A stretch of 64,000 nucleotides of DNA, taken from contig JBANDB010000003.1 of NCBI GenBank assembly GCA_037576215.1, positions 4,092,001-4,156,000 on the forward strand. The letters are read 5' to 3'. The notes beneath the pieces were generated by a model. That model made no database searches and was not told the DNA's origin. It saw only the letters and a program-made list of their open reading frames with translations. Made by a program: the position numbers and the translations under genes. Below, in pieces: positions 45,851 to 57,064 of the stretch. Numbering within the stretch: the first letter of the stretch is position 1; each line of letters opens with the position of its first letter. The DNA is from Armillaria gallica (taxonomy: Eukaryota > Basidiomycota > Agaricomycetes > Agaricales > Physalacriaceae).

Positions 45851-47807
45851 CTATTCATTCCAGCTGCTGCACGTCAAGTTCCGGTTAACGTATAGTGAAA
45901 ATTTCACTCACGCGACCAGTAACATGCACACGACACCAACGAACATCGCCGCGAACTGGCAGAAAACTCGGTTAATACTAGGGACCGCGCATTGACGGCA
46001 AGTCTCTCTCACCTCTCTCACTGCCTGGGCGCCGCTCTTGCTTTCTGCAAGAAGCCTATTTGATAATAAGAACTGCCTTTGCGCGTAAGGGTGACGAAAG
46101 GCTCACGTTGGCAATACTGCAACAGCGCCAATATACAGGAAACCTCCTGCGACAAAGGGAATGACCTAAGTAGGGTCGAATTCAGTCGAGGCACTTCGGT
46201 CATGCTCGGGCAACCTAACCAAATCTGCGATCATCAGGGTAGTCCCCAAGAGCCCTGTCGCGTTCTGTCTCACGCCTGCCCCGAGATCGTGTTTGAAGCT
46301 CGCCGAGTCGGTACTAGACGTCGCGCTATGGACCGCAATCCCGATGAAAGTACTATTTCGTACGGAGATGCCGATTAGGACCTGAATTTGTAGTAAAGCT
46401 TGGAGCTGACACATACCCAACCTTTCGTCCAGGACACGAGTAACATACGTTGGCGTGCGTTCATAGAGCGATATGATTGGGGAGGTGAAGGTATTTGCCA
46501 CGAACGTGAGCACCAGAAGGGAGAAAGAGCGGCGATTTACGCACAAATGCCCCAACAGCGGTCAAAAACTGAGACTGCATTGCTTGCTTCTTGGTAAATC
46601 CGCTTCGAATCAGAATCGAGTAATCAGCTATTTCGTGGGGGATTTCATGAGCAAAGCATGCAAGAGTGGTGGTAGCCCCGATGAGAGGCGACGCGTAGAA
46701 AGATGCCGCCATGCTACGGCATTAATTTTGGTAGGTCAGAAAGAAAACGAATCCTTCGAGGCCAATCAAACGTACGCCAGACCATCTGTGCTGTACGTTT
46801 GTTATTACAAGACCAAGAAATTGAGTAATGAACACAGGCATACATGTTATGAACAAAGTCCCCAAAAAGATTGAGATAAGCTGATAGTTTGGAGGGCCCT
46901 GTAGCAGCGTGGGAGGGTCCTGGCGAAGGTTCCTTAACTTCAGCGGAAGCTGATGTAGATGCTCTCGATTTCAAATTGTTTGATCCTGATGATGTCGAAA
47001 CGGCTGAAGCGCGTGCACTGGAAGCGTCAGAAGGTTGGACATGCGAGTGTGAGTGGGAATGCCCGGAATCATCTTCCCCTCCTCCAAGCACACGCAGAGT
47101 TTTTTCCATAAAGAAGAACGCAGCAAAACCAGAGAAGATTCCGAGACTATTCGAGTTATGGAACAAAGTAAACGAAAGAGATAGCGAGGCGCACCCTATT
47201 AGAATGTTGCGCTTTTCTTCCACCATTACAAAATGTACCCCAGGATCCTGGTGTTCGCCCATGAAAGAATGCGGTACCAGGTGCAAGAAGACATCAGAAA
47301 GAAGACCCCCGGTCTGTGTAGAGATAAGACGGGCTTTCATGCGACGCACATTCGTCAGTACTCACGGCAAAGGCTGTCATCGTATTGAGGGTGTTTGCAT
47401 TTATACGTGCCGGTATGAACGCGAGAATGAAGTTTGGTACACTGGACCAATCGCTGAGGCTTCCACGGATGGCCACGGAGATGCAGAACGTACGAACTGA
47501 TATAGAAAGTGCCCAAGACCGAGTTCCACGCTGGGCCGAAGGGGAACAGCCAAGCGAAGATTTTCCGCATGATGGGAGACTCTTGGTCCTCCGCAGCAAT
47601 CTTGATGGCGCTTAGCTGCTGGACAGAGGCGCAGTGGTGGATGCTGTCGACCTAATCGCTGTAAATCCCGACGCGTCTTGTACGATACACAACACAGCTC
47701 ACAGTAATCATGGTACCATTCGCAGCAGGATCGCCTGTATCTTCGAGTGCATGAAGGCTGGCGACGACGAGCAAAAGAACGGCAAAGAGTAGGGATCGTT
47801 GCGCCAT
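45851..47807 (-). CDS. ZIP-family zinc transporter (SLC39A7/Yke4-like)
   Basis: Moves zinc into the cytosol, for this subgroup from ER/Golgi. The ATG at 47807 opens a signal peptide (MAQRSLLFAVLLLVVASLHA). Then: FYISSLPNFILAFIPA, ATGGLLSDVFLHLVPHSF with metal-site His, a cytosolic loop with the His-rich GHSHSHSHV, AYLNLFGDFVHNITDGLAMAASF (helix IV HNxxD) and CFAHEIPHEIADYSILIRSGFTKKQAM (helix V HEIPHE). Late helices are GATGLLGTT-type and QFAAMFVGVVCMLLVA. The last exon is tiny: only Trp-Asn-Glu and stop at 45851-45853. Ke4-like proteins characteristically carry this signal peptide plus His-rich loop. It is divergent from the HD-domain gene, with 102 bp between ATGs. Confidence 0.9.
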
Positions 47808-47909
47808 GGTGGAGACGGAGAAACGTGTTCGCCGGCCCCGATCTGGTTGACAGTCATCACTCACGTACAAATATGCTGGTCCATGCTCGTTTCCTCACTT
47901 CCTACCACC

Positions 47910-48877
47910 ATGTACCCTACAGAGGACGAAAAGATTATCATAGAGGCGGCAGAGAAGCTGATGGTTGACACGATGGCCCGGTACGACCCATCGCACGACG
48001 CTTACCACGGTCAGCAATCACGCGTCCCAGCTCTGAGTCATCTCTCTTCTCACTTCTTCTCCAGTGCAAAGGGTCAGAAAGACTGCGTTAGCGATAGCTC
48101 ATGCATTGCCTGTCCTGCCTGATCTACTGGTGGTCGAATTAGGTGCTTTGCACCATCAACAGGGCGTTGATCACCGCTGACGACGAGCTTACCAGGCGCT
48201 CTCCTTCACGACGTCCTGGACAAGAAATATGTCTCAGCAGAACTGGCTGCCGATCCGTACTCTTTCTTTCTGCCATTCTTCGAAACGCACAAAACCAGTA
48301 TTGATCTCATCTCGGACGGTCGAGCGCGTCTTATTACCCAAGTAATCGACAATGTATCCTGGAGCACCGAGAAGAAGAGAAGGCAAACCGGAGAATGGGC
48401 TCGGTGGCACGAAGAGTGTGCCGAGCTACACTGTGTTCAGGATGCCGATAGATTGGATGCTATTGGAGCATTTGGTGAGCTCATCCCGCGACGTTGGCGT
48501 CAGTCTCCATACTGATTTGCTTCCTGCCAAGGCGTAATGCGATGTGCTGCGTACACTGCTTCGACTAAAAAGTATGTTTTCGTACTCCGATGTGCTTTCA
48601 TTCATTCACTGACATGACATTACGGCTTTGCAGGCCTATACATACGCCTCCACACGATCCGGCGCTTGACGATTCCGCAGTTCAACATTTCTATGACAAA
48701 CTAATACACATACAAGAGCGATTGAAGACAGAACCGGGAAAGTCAATGGGTCAAAAGAGGCATGAATTAGTAGGTATTCGCCGTCTTTCCTTTGGTCCCC
48801 TTGTTCTTAAACCGCATTAGCTCTTGGACTTCCTTGCCTCTATTGAGGACGAGTATGCATGCAGTCTGTCAAGATAG
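47910..48877 (+). CDS. HD-domain metal-dependent phosphohydrolase
   Basis: Predicted hydrolase of the YedJ-like HD group. The ATG at 47910 gives MYPTEDEKIIIEAAEKLMVDTMARYDPSHDAYHVQRVRKTAL with the first His, then VVELGALLHDVLDKKYV with the HD pair, and CVQDADRLDAIGAFGVMRCAAYT with the distal Asp, so the H...HD...D metal site is complete. The C-terminal helices (HFYDKLIHIQERLKTEPGKSMGQKRHELLLDFLASIEDEYACSLSR) match bacterial relatives, in which nucleotides have been suggested as substrates. Three to five introns. Cytosolic: no signal or membrane span. Confidence 0.85.
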
Positions 48878-49009
48878 CCTGTGCAACCATGCACTCAATA
48901 TGCGCCAACATAGATATTACCGGTAATTGCTTGGATTCATCGCATAAATGATAAATTACAATGCAGCACCAAGGTGATACATGTACGCCAGCAAATCTAC
49001 ATCAAAGCA

Positions 49010-50605
49010 TCAATCAAAGGCTGACATATCCATGTCATAGAAGAAGTGCTGAATTGTTTGTCTTTAGCACCAGTTATGTTCGAGGAGCCTGGATCCGCGA
49101 GCTCACCTTATAGATACTCATCACCTTAACTACCCACGCCTCCAAATGATATATCTTTTTGTTCCCTATACGCATCCGAACCTCCTGGAACAAACATTAA
49201 GCACAGCAGTAAAGTGCAATCATCGCAGACTCACGTATATAGCGGCCCAATGCATGATGTCAGCCTTGATAGCTTCATCGACTCGGTCTACAACGCGCTC
49301 TGCAATGGTCTAAGGGAAGAGGCATGTCAGGGAGGGGTATACTTTTGCCGTTCATACGTACCTTGAGAATGATGGTGGGAGGGATACAATGGCTCAGTAG
49401 CTCATATAGTTTCTGTCTGACCTCCATGACACGCGCCGGTGACTGCTCGCTGATAATCATGTCTGCGACTTTATGACAATAAGTCTCCCAATCTGGCTTC
49501 GCAATAGCCAAAGGTCCTGAAAGATCAGGTCTAAAACACTGATAAGGTCAGGGACTTTACTAGACAACAAAGCACACGTACGACTGCATCTTCAGTGCTT
49601 CCAAAACAAGGATGGCCTTCCTCAGATTCCCCCCAGAATCATCGACTATTTTGTCACCTGCTTCTGGAGGTAGGTCGAAGCCAGCGCGTTTTGATACATA
49701 TTGCATAACGGTTTGCATCTATGATAACAGCTTAGTAATAGAAGCGGACCATATCGCTGAGCAAACCTCTTCTCGACTTGGGGCTGCGACACGCATAAGA
49801 AGACATCTACTTTTGATAGGTGCGATGAGACGACTTGTGCTATTGGCACAAAGGATTATGCGCATGTTTGACATGTATTTTTCCATTGTTCGACGCAGGG
49901 CCGCTTGAGCATCGCGTGACAAAGAATCGGCCTCATTGATAATTACCACTGATATTAAGCGCATGAAGATGTGGGACAACAGTGGCATGAAAATGCTCCT
50001 CACCTTTGAATCTTTGTTTAGCGTTTAGATCAACCTGCTGTGTCTGCGCAATCTCCTTGAGCAACTCTTGAATAACCACTCTGTCATAGGACCCCGCTTC
50101 GCTACACAAGAAATGTCCCAGTAAAATACATATCTTTGCAAAAGACAAGCACCATACCTCGGCGTTATTTCGATGTGGAAGTTGCTTTGAACGAGGTTCA
50201 CTTCGACTTTTCGTCTGGAAGGTGTTAGGAACACGCGTTGGTCGATTTTGAGCTATGGTTTGAAATGCTCTAAGTCATCGATTGGATGACATGGCATGAC
50301 ACACACCTTCTCCACCCCAGGTCCAAACAACTGCCTCAATGTACACGTTATACGCGTCTTCTTCCCAGCTCCAGATGGGCCGTAGAACAGCATATGAGGA
50401 AAGTCCCCAGAGGCAGCCTAAATAATCGGTTTCATTCATTGCAAGGTTCGGTATTGAGGGCATGCGTACGAGGGCCTTCAGGCGGCTCGAAAGTCCTTGG
50501 TGGTAGTGGAGGTCATCGAGAGCCCTAGGACGGTACTTGGACGCAAGTTAGGCAGGGCTTGAGCATGTATAAAAATCTGGTTACCTGGTCAACCCAGAGC
50601 GACAT
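49010..50605 (-). CDS. RFC5: Replication factor C subunit (yeast Rfc5, human RFC3)
   Basis: Clamp-loader subunit that opens PCNA and loads it on primed DNA. A very short first exon codes MSLWVDQ (ATG 50605), then YRPRALDDLHYHQGLSSRLKAL, the P-loop FYGPSGAGKKTR, RQLFGPGVEKLKIDQRVFLTPSRRKVEVNLVQSNFHIEITPSEAG, DRVVIQELLKEIAQTQ, VVIINEADSLSRDAQAALRRTMEKYMSNMRIILCANS and IAPIKSRCLLMRVAAPSREE. INEAD in place of a DExD Walker B is a hallmark of this subunit, not a lesion. The C-terminal collar runs through IMHWAAIYEVRMRIGNKKIYHLEAWVVKVMSIYK to HFFYDMDMSAFD at 49010. About nine introns. Tandem ACGCGT boxes lie 59-76 bp upstream. Confidence 0.93.
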
Positions 50606-50663
50606 GAATGAATGAAGATTTGACGATGGAAGAGAGTGGGAGACTTGGCAAGCGTGACAAGAA

Positions 50664-50681
50664 ACGCGTGATGTCACGCGT
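50664..50681. promoter_or_regulatory. Tandem MCB (ACGCGT) boxes upstream of RFC5
   Basis: ACGCGT at 50664-50669 and again at 50676-50681, in the near-palindrome ACGCGTGATGTCACGCGT, 59-76 bp before the RFC5 ATG. ACGCGT is the MluI cell-cycle box bound by MBF (Mbp1-Swi6 type) in ascomycete yeasts and drives G1/S transcription of replication genes. A third ACGCGT lies at 50733-50738. Confidence 0.6.
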
Positions 50682-50797
50682 CAAACATTGATCTGAGTAA
50701 ATACAAGTACAAACTTAAATAACGCGCTTAGTACGCGTTACTAGCTTCTAAGTGCTCTTGAGTCCCGCCTGATACTTATGCTGGGAAATAGGTTGCC

Positions 50798-53553
50798 CTA
50801 AACGCCTTTGATCCCTAACTCGTCTCCAATAATCAATGCTGCTTTCTCTCCTATGATTAACGCGCTGTTGTAAGTGTTCGCCCCGACGTTGGTTGGCGCG
50901 ATACTCATATCCACGACCTTGAGATTATTCACGCCATAGACATTGAGACGAGAGTCGACAACCCCGCCTTGGCTGCGCGGCTTCATTGCGCAGGTTCCGA
51001 GCTATGGTCGTCATTAGACATTCTGCTCTTGTCCACATTGCAATATATCTCACCGCATGCCAAGCCGTTCCAACTTGTGTTGTTGGTATAAGTTAGCCCA
51101 CGACGATTATTGACTACAAGAAAGTAAGGCAACTAACCCTTCAGACGGTGGTATTCATCAATTGCATCGTCATCGTCTTGCCCATAGTTGATATCGGGGG
51201 CGTTCACAGCAACGGGACCTTGAGCTTGGAGTTCAGTGGCTGCTTCGCTTTCTTTAGGAAATTGAGGATGTCCCGGTACAAAACAGCCGCGATAGGCATC
51301 CATGCGTCGAGCAAGTTCCCTACCGTGCTTATACCCCCACCGCAGAACGGCCAAGTCAGCGGGACTTTAGCAAAGGACGGGATCAGATGAGATTTAGTCT
51401 TCGAAACGAGAAAAACATACTCGTCGAGGAAGCCGGTCTCAAAGTCAAGGGGTATGTAGGGATCGAGTCCAGCTTGAATGTGTACTCGGCCTAGGGACAC
51501 AGGATATTCCTTTCAATGAGTCTATCGTTAGAGCGGGGATAGACATCGTGACAACTTGTTTACCGTGTAGTATACGATAGAGAAAAATTTGCGCCCAGGT
51601 TGCAGTGGGGGATCTGTGTTGCAGTAACTTATGAAACGTGAGTTTGGGGTTCCGCTGTAGACGTCTTCCACATACGCCGAAATTGGACCAGTCCACATGA
51701 CCGGTTTGTCCGGGGCGTTCAAAAAGAATTCGTTCCATCGTTTGGTGAAGGTAGGTCCGAGGATTTTCAGATCCCTTTCAGTAGGTCGCATCTTAATCCC
51801 AGCGTCAATACCGCTATGCCAAACGAATGATTAGCAGTATTCAGGCACAAGAAAGAAACATTCAACTTAGATGCCATCAACCCGGTCCCATCTTTCTCCC
51901 ATTGCTCAATGTGAACTGAAGCTGAGCGCCCATCAGAGAGAGTCAGGATGGGTCATCGCAGGTACATACACGCAATATCTGTTGGATCGCCATGGAAGAT
52001 AGCGTCGAGGGTATCGGAGCTCTCGTCGGCGTAGAATGGAACGAAGAGAACATTATGGTCTGAGACAATAATTCAGCTGTCAGTTAGGACTTTGTTGTTG
52101 ATATACCATTATAGTTCTCCCCCACTCCAGGCAGTTCAACAAGTTGCGGTATACCATTCCTTTTCAAAACATCGAAGGCTCCAATGCCTGACCTGTTTCA
52201 TATGAGTTTAGATGGCAACGAAAGCGAACTTCGACCTGAAAGAGGCACCTTTCCAAAATGGACGGCGAGCCAAAAGCGCCCGCTGAAAGTACTACCAGAC
52301 GCGACGCAAAGGCTTTCCGAATATCGGGCACTACAGCAGCAGTACTAGCAACTTCGTCCGCATACTCTACACCAACAGCACGCTTATCGCTAAATATTTT
52401 AAGATCAGTGGTGGAACGGTTCTCGCGGTATATCGAACCATACTCAAAAATGACGCGGACGACTCTTTGCCTATCCAGCACCTGCAGGTTATTGTTATGA
52501 TTTTTATTATAGATATATTGGTGGGCGGTATCAGATCGTTTTCCAGAGGCCGAATCGATATACCTGAGGGAACCTTTAGTGATGGATGCGATTCATATCG
52601 AGATATCCTCACTTTCGCCATGGCTATATTGATTATCAGCGAGACGTAAAAGATAAGAGAATAGTATCACGTACGCCATACTTATTGCATGACTTGAAAT
52701 CGTTCGGATCCTCAGTGAAATCACGGTCTTTATCATATTTCGCCGCGATAGCGAGATATTGTTGTCCAAAAACTCCCACATTATTTTCGGATGAGACGCT
52801 GATAGGTCCGCTGGTGCCATGGGTGCGACCGGTACCACATTGATAGTTCTCTGCCTGTGAACAGTTCTGCGTCAAAACTGCGGCTAAAGCCTCAAATAGA
52901 GGCATCCTTACTTTGCTTGCCAGGGGAATCAAGTCTTCTGAGCCCCATCCAGGGTTCCCAAGATTCTCCCAGTCATCGTAATCCGACGCAGATGCCCTTG
53001 TATACATGACGACTGGAGGGCGTATCAATGCCAACTCTATATTTTTAGGAACGGAACGGAAACATACAATTGACACTGGACCCGCCTCCAACACATTTAC
53101 CCGACGGGACAATGGGAGATCGGCCAGCAATAGACTTGCTGGACTTTCCGACATGGAAGGTAAGGGTTTCTTTTCCGAGGGCCAAGTTGCTGAAGTAGCG
53201 AGCGGGCTGGGTATGATCTTGAGCATCGCGAATGTGAGGTCCTGCCTCGAGGACCTTGACAGAGGTAAGTCATGTCACAGAGCACAACAACACATAAGGG
53301 TCACCAGTATTCTGAGCGACGGATCAGCGGCGGCAAGACGTCTGTCAAGGAGGAGAGGAGGAAAGGATTAGCAAGGATAAGATTATCACAACCAACTGGA
53401 GTACTCGCCCCGCAGTGACGCATCCGCAAGTGCCACCTGTTATTAACAATTCATGAACCGCTTGAGAAGGTGTCCAACTACACATGCAGGACGAAGCTCA
53501 CCTCCAGCAAAAATTATGTCGTATTGTTCGCCATCAGCAGCTGTCGAGGTCAT
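50798..53553 (-). CDS. GMC oxidoreductase, alcohol (methanol) oxidase type, copy 2
   Basis: Paralog of the gene at 10.9-13.6 kb, in opposite orientation, with the same exon plan. The ATG at 53553 gives MTSTAADGEQYDIIFAGGGTCGCVTAGRLAAADPS, then VGGGSSVNFVMYTRASASDYDDWENLGNPGWGSEDLIPLASK, LSAGAFGSPSILERSGIGAFDVL, the catalytic segment TAWHALGTCAMKPRSQGGVVDSRLNVYG and NLKVVDMSIAPTNVGANTYNSALIIGEKAALIIGDELGIKGV. FAD-binding, signature and catalytic His segments are intact and no stop interrupts the exons. Two structural notes: an 11-nt micro-exon (52613-52623) matches that of copy 1, and the second intron (53342-53408) uses a GC donor. No PTS1 and no signal peptide, as in copy 1. A TATA box lies 40 bp upstream. 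Confidence 0.92.
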
Positions 53554-53593
53554 TTTGCAACGATGATGGAGATAGGTGAAGCCGTGCCAGCTC

Positions 53594-53600
53594 TATATAG
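53594..53600 (-). promoter_or_regulatory. TATA box of alcohol oxidase copy 2
   Basis: CTATATA on the minus strand, 40 bp upstream of the ATG at 53553. Confidence 0.4.
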
Positions 53601-54805
53601 CCTCCGTAACCGAACTTAACTTCTACTGGCAATAGCCACTGGATTCATGAACGTGTACTTCCCAACCGAACAGCTGACTGGTTGAAAGACCGGTGTTACG
53701 TGGATACCCATATAGCAGATCCGCATGAAGCGGTAGTGAAGCTAACTTACAAATGCGAAGACATGGTGAACGTTACTCAAAAAGATTCTGGAGCCCAGCT
53801 CCATTACAAATTAGGCGGCCGCGAAAATTTGATAGCTTCGGCAATGCGGTCCGGCTATCAATGGATCCCGATTCCCGACCGTCTTGCAACCGTCTTGTCG
53901 ACATTTTTTTCCTGTTCTTCAATCGACCTATGCGCCTAGGCGCTCGGGATGTCGAATGTAGACTTCTCGCCTTCGGACCGCGAAGCGGAAAAAAACAAGA
54001 CAATATCAACTTGCCAATCATAAATGTCAAAAATAGATGGACCCGACGTTTTGACGACGCTTTGCCCGAGTTTGGACCCGGTATGCTGGTCTTCCTTTTC
54101 TGATTCTTGGTTCCTTGAGCGACCCCCAGTAGCAGTGGAGCTATGGGTGCGGGTAGGTACATCTCCGAGGGGCCTGAATTTTGTCGTTGTGGCGGAGAAG
54201 CTCGACATTATCCGTCCAGTTTTAATTGACTCAAACGCCACCATGATTCGCACCATCGTAACCGACAGCCTTCAACTGTCTACGTATGCCCGTCCTGCTA
54301 ACGGCGATGAAGATGCTTCAAATTTTCTTGACGAATGAAGAATGCACGAAGTGCTTCCGATCGTTGATGTGACATAACTCTGCAGATCATTTGTATCGCA
54401 CCGTATTGGAGGTGGAGGCTGCCCATGGAGCCTTACCGGATGCAAGCATCTCCAGTAGTAATAGGTATGTTAGCATCGCCTTGGCTCGCCCGATATCAGC
54501 GGTAGTCGATACTCCCCCCTTAGGCTAATACGAATCTCAATACATGTGCGCCAGCTCTTCTGAGCCCTCCACCTTAATCGATGGGTGGCGCTGCCGAATC
54601 AATATGACACGAACAGGTTGCGATGTAAGACACCTTGGCATAACCGAAAATATGGTTGCAACGTTGGTCTAACTAGACGCTACAAAGCTATTCCGGATCA
54701 GACATTATTTATGTCCAGATGGATCGGACTAACGCCTTTCGACTGAGACGTTAAGTGCTTAGATGCGAGTTTCATTTCAGTTTCCTTTCTCAGGGCCCCA
54801 GAAAA

Positions 54806-54814
54806 GATATAAAT
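54806..54814 (+). promoter_or_regulatory. TATA-like element before the small unknown gene
   Basis: GATATAAAT lies 81 bp upstream of the ATG at 54896, followed by a C-rich leader (CCCCACCCCGTTTCACG). Confidence 0.35.
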
Positions 54815-54895
54815 GAGGCCTGGAGTATCGTCCCGATAGACTCATTCCCCACCCCGTTTCACGCTTCACCCCTTCCAACCCGCTCCTCGTCCGAT

Positions 54896-55495
54896 ATGGA
54901 ACCACAAACATTTGTTCAGCCTTCCACGATGTCCTCGCTGACAGAGTGGTCCTACCGACACATCAGGGACGTCTTTGAAGCGCCCACCCTCGAAGAGTCG
55001 CTGCGCGCGATCTCAAACACATTTGCACCCAACGTTGAGGCTTTTCTCAACGGGTCGAGGCTGGGGTACGAGGGGATTATCCAACTTGTGACCGCAATGC
55101 GTGGAGGATCCAAGAAGGGCCTGCAAGTCCACTGGAAACAGGCAATGGATGTACCGAGGGAGTCTACCAATCGTGTGAGTCGTCGGTTTTCTCTTTCCTA
55201 AACCGAAATGACTTGGTTCTGACTTCATTTGCCCCCACAGAATGGCTGCTTCGGTGGCGCCTATGTTATAAGCGGAATACAAAAACCCCAACCGGGAACA
55301 TCCCGTCTTTCAGATTTCGAAAGACATAAAACAGTGACCGTCATGTAAGTGGCAGCTATTTATTCGAAGGTATATAAAGCTAACCTTGTATTTAGAATCG
55401 AGTCCCAATCGTCGGATCCATATGTGGATAGTCGGCGTATCGTCAACCTGGTTTTTGTCGCTACCGACCGGCCAGTGGAGCGAGCTTGTCTATAG
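54896..55495 (+). CDS. Small protein of unknown function, NTF2-like fold possible
   Basis: Three exons give about 160 residues: MEPQTFVQPSTMSSLTEWSYRHIRDVFEAPTLEESLRAISNTFAPNVEAFLNGSRLGYEGIIQLVTAMRGGSKKGLQVHWKQAMDVP, then NGCFGGAYVISGIQKPQPGTSRLSDFERHKTVTVI and IESQSSDPYVDSRRIVNLVFVATDRPVERACL. The order (helix, helix, short strand RLGYEGI, helix, then long strands with the last in RRIVNLVFVATD) is that of SnoaL/NTF2-like alpha+beta cones. I do not recognise the family. Consistent splice sites, a TATA-like element and a sensible stop support a real gene. Confidence 0.6.
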
Positions 55496-56144
55496 TATTT
55501 AAGCTGGCATGCTCACCCATTAGCACTATCGTACATAATACCTTAATTATCTTAATCATTCGTAGAATAGGATCCAGCTTTAGTTTTGACCACATAGTCC
55601 ATATAATGAAAGTAACACCGTTTGGCTAGGATGGAGACTTCGGATCGCGCAGACAAGAGCACAGCCAATATCCAATGATTCAGCCTGCGCCATACCTTAA
55701 CGAGATAGACATCATGCACAGTGCGAGAAATTGATCTAACCTCCGGTAGTTAAATTGTCTGCCTGCCCTGATTGGTTGTGGCGGCGATATTAGATTCACG
55801 ATGTATGTACCTCGAGGTCCAGGGGATCATCGGAACGGACATGTCGTCAAATGAAGTTTAGGCAGATTACGCGGACCAAGCAATAGTAGAGAACAACGAG
55901 GTTCGAGAATTTCATTGACTATCAGTGTGACACCGCAAACCCGCGAAAACAGCGTGAGAAAGATACATTATGGCTGTTGCTGCAATGAGACAACCGAACT
56001 ATTGCGATCGGCTCCGTCCAATGGGTACCAATTCTGTGCGATGGTGGATAAGAAACCTGCACCAGGAATGGGGACGTTCTTTTCGCGACTGAAGGATAAG
56101 GCGAACAATGGTCAATTAAATGAATGACTGATGAACGGAGGCCC
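55496..56144. other. Gap between convergent genes
   Basis: About 650 bp with 3' ends of the unknown gene and the VTC1-like gene. Only short frames. Confidence 0.5.
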
Positions 56145-56956
56145 TTACAGTTCACGGACTGACACGAGTAAATGCATCAATGACATGCGTTCATAACAGT
56201 CGCGTGAACATACCTCGGATAAAAAAGTTGGCAAAGATAGCGAGAAAAAGGAACGCGCTGATGACAAGGGGCCCGATAATTGCGTCTGAAACGAGGGTCA
56301 TGAACAGAGATGGATGACCACGACATTCCAGGACCAACCGAAATGCCCCGGATCTCTTCTCCGAATCATTGTAATCCGGTGCTGATACAACAGATAGGCG
56401 TAGACCTGCATGTGATGAGCGGAAACGGTCCCGGGTGAGTCTAACATTACTTACTAGGACCCCGGCACTGATTAGAGCGTAGGCATAGGCAAAATTGCGC
56501 GCTATGTCATCTTTGGATGCGTTGAAGAGGGCTAGGGCCAGCGCTCCAATTAATATCGATAAATTCAACCAAGACACCCAGGCTGCGATGGACACCATTA
56601 GTATGGTGCTAGTCGAATAGAGACAATAACTTGCTCCTCTCGTTCGCGAACCAGACCTTCCCTTCCACCCTTACCGGGGTCGCGATCTTCTTGGGTACCC
56701 TCACCATCGGGGGCAGTGAGTTGATAGCATGATAGTCTCTGACGGTTGGTCGCTGCCCATCTTCGTCATTTTCTGTCTCTGGGATAGCATCTGCGCGAGT
56801 GTATCGCTGGGGTCGCTGTGCGTTGGGCAACGTCGCCAGCGCCGATGCAGAAAAAGGCGACAGCATCTCTGTCATTACATGCCACGACCGTCGTACAAGA
56901 GACTCCGGTCGTTCAGCATTGAGTGGATTCTTGGATGGCCGTGAATTTGTACTCAT
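56145..56956 (-). CDS. VTC1-like membrane protein (DUF202 domain)
   Basis: Related to Vtc1, the membrane subunit of the vacuolar polyphosphate polymerase complex. From the ATG at 56956 about 95 polar residues precede VRVEGKVWFANERTWVSWLNLSILIGALALALFNASKDD, then FAYAYALISAGVLVYAYLLYQHRITMIRRRDPGHFDAIIGPLVISAFLFLAIFANFFIRVREL: three transmembrane helices with the KVWFANERTW basic motif that in Vtc1 helps form the polyphosphate channel. The long N-terminal extension sets it apart from the 129-residue yeast protein. The first intron (56583-56634) must be GC-AG to give NERTW. It diverges from the DnaJ gene over 229 bp containing CACGTG, the Pho4 site in yeast. Confidence 0.82.
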
Positions 56957-57043
56957 ATTACCCAACGGTGTCGTTGGCGGCGCTGAATGAACGTATGTCG
57001 GGTCCGGGCGTCGGCAACGGGGATCCGAAATTGTCAAATTGAT

Positions 57044-57049
57044 CACGTG
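57044..57049. promoter_or_regulatory. CACGTG box between VTC1-like and DnaJ genes
   Basis: Palindromic bHLH site, 88 bp from the VTC1-like ATG. In yeast, Pho4 activates VTC genes through CACGTG; a parallel here is inference. Confidence 0.4.
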
Positions 57050-57064
57050 AATATGATGTCATCG

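Larger units (their letters stand above)
53554..54895. other. Intergenic with one doubtful open frame
   Basis: About 1.3 kb between divergent genes. The plus-strand frame 54024-54338 begins with a true ATG and codes 104 residues (PRGLNFVVVAEKLDIIRPVLIDSNATMIRTIV is its most protein-like part), but it resembles nothing I know; an opposing frame covers 53936-54256. Promoter elements for both flanking genes are expected here. Confidence 0.35.

Noticed and set aside
49719..50003. Degenerate Walker B (INEAD) in the RFC subunit taken as a lesion
   Set aside because: Yeast Rfc5 has the same kind of non-canonical Walker B, so this is a normal subunit feature.
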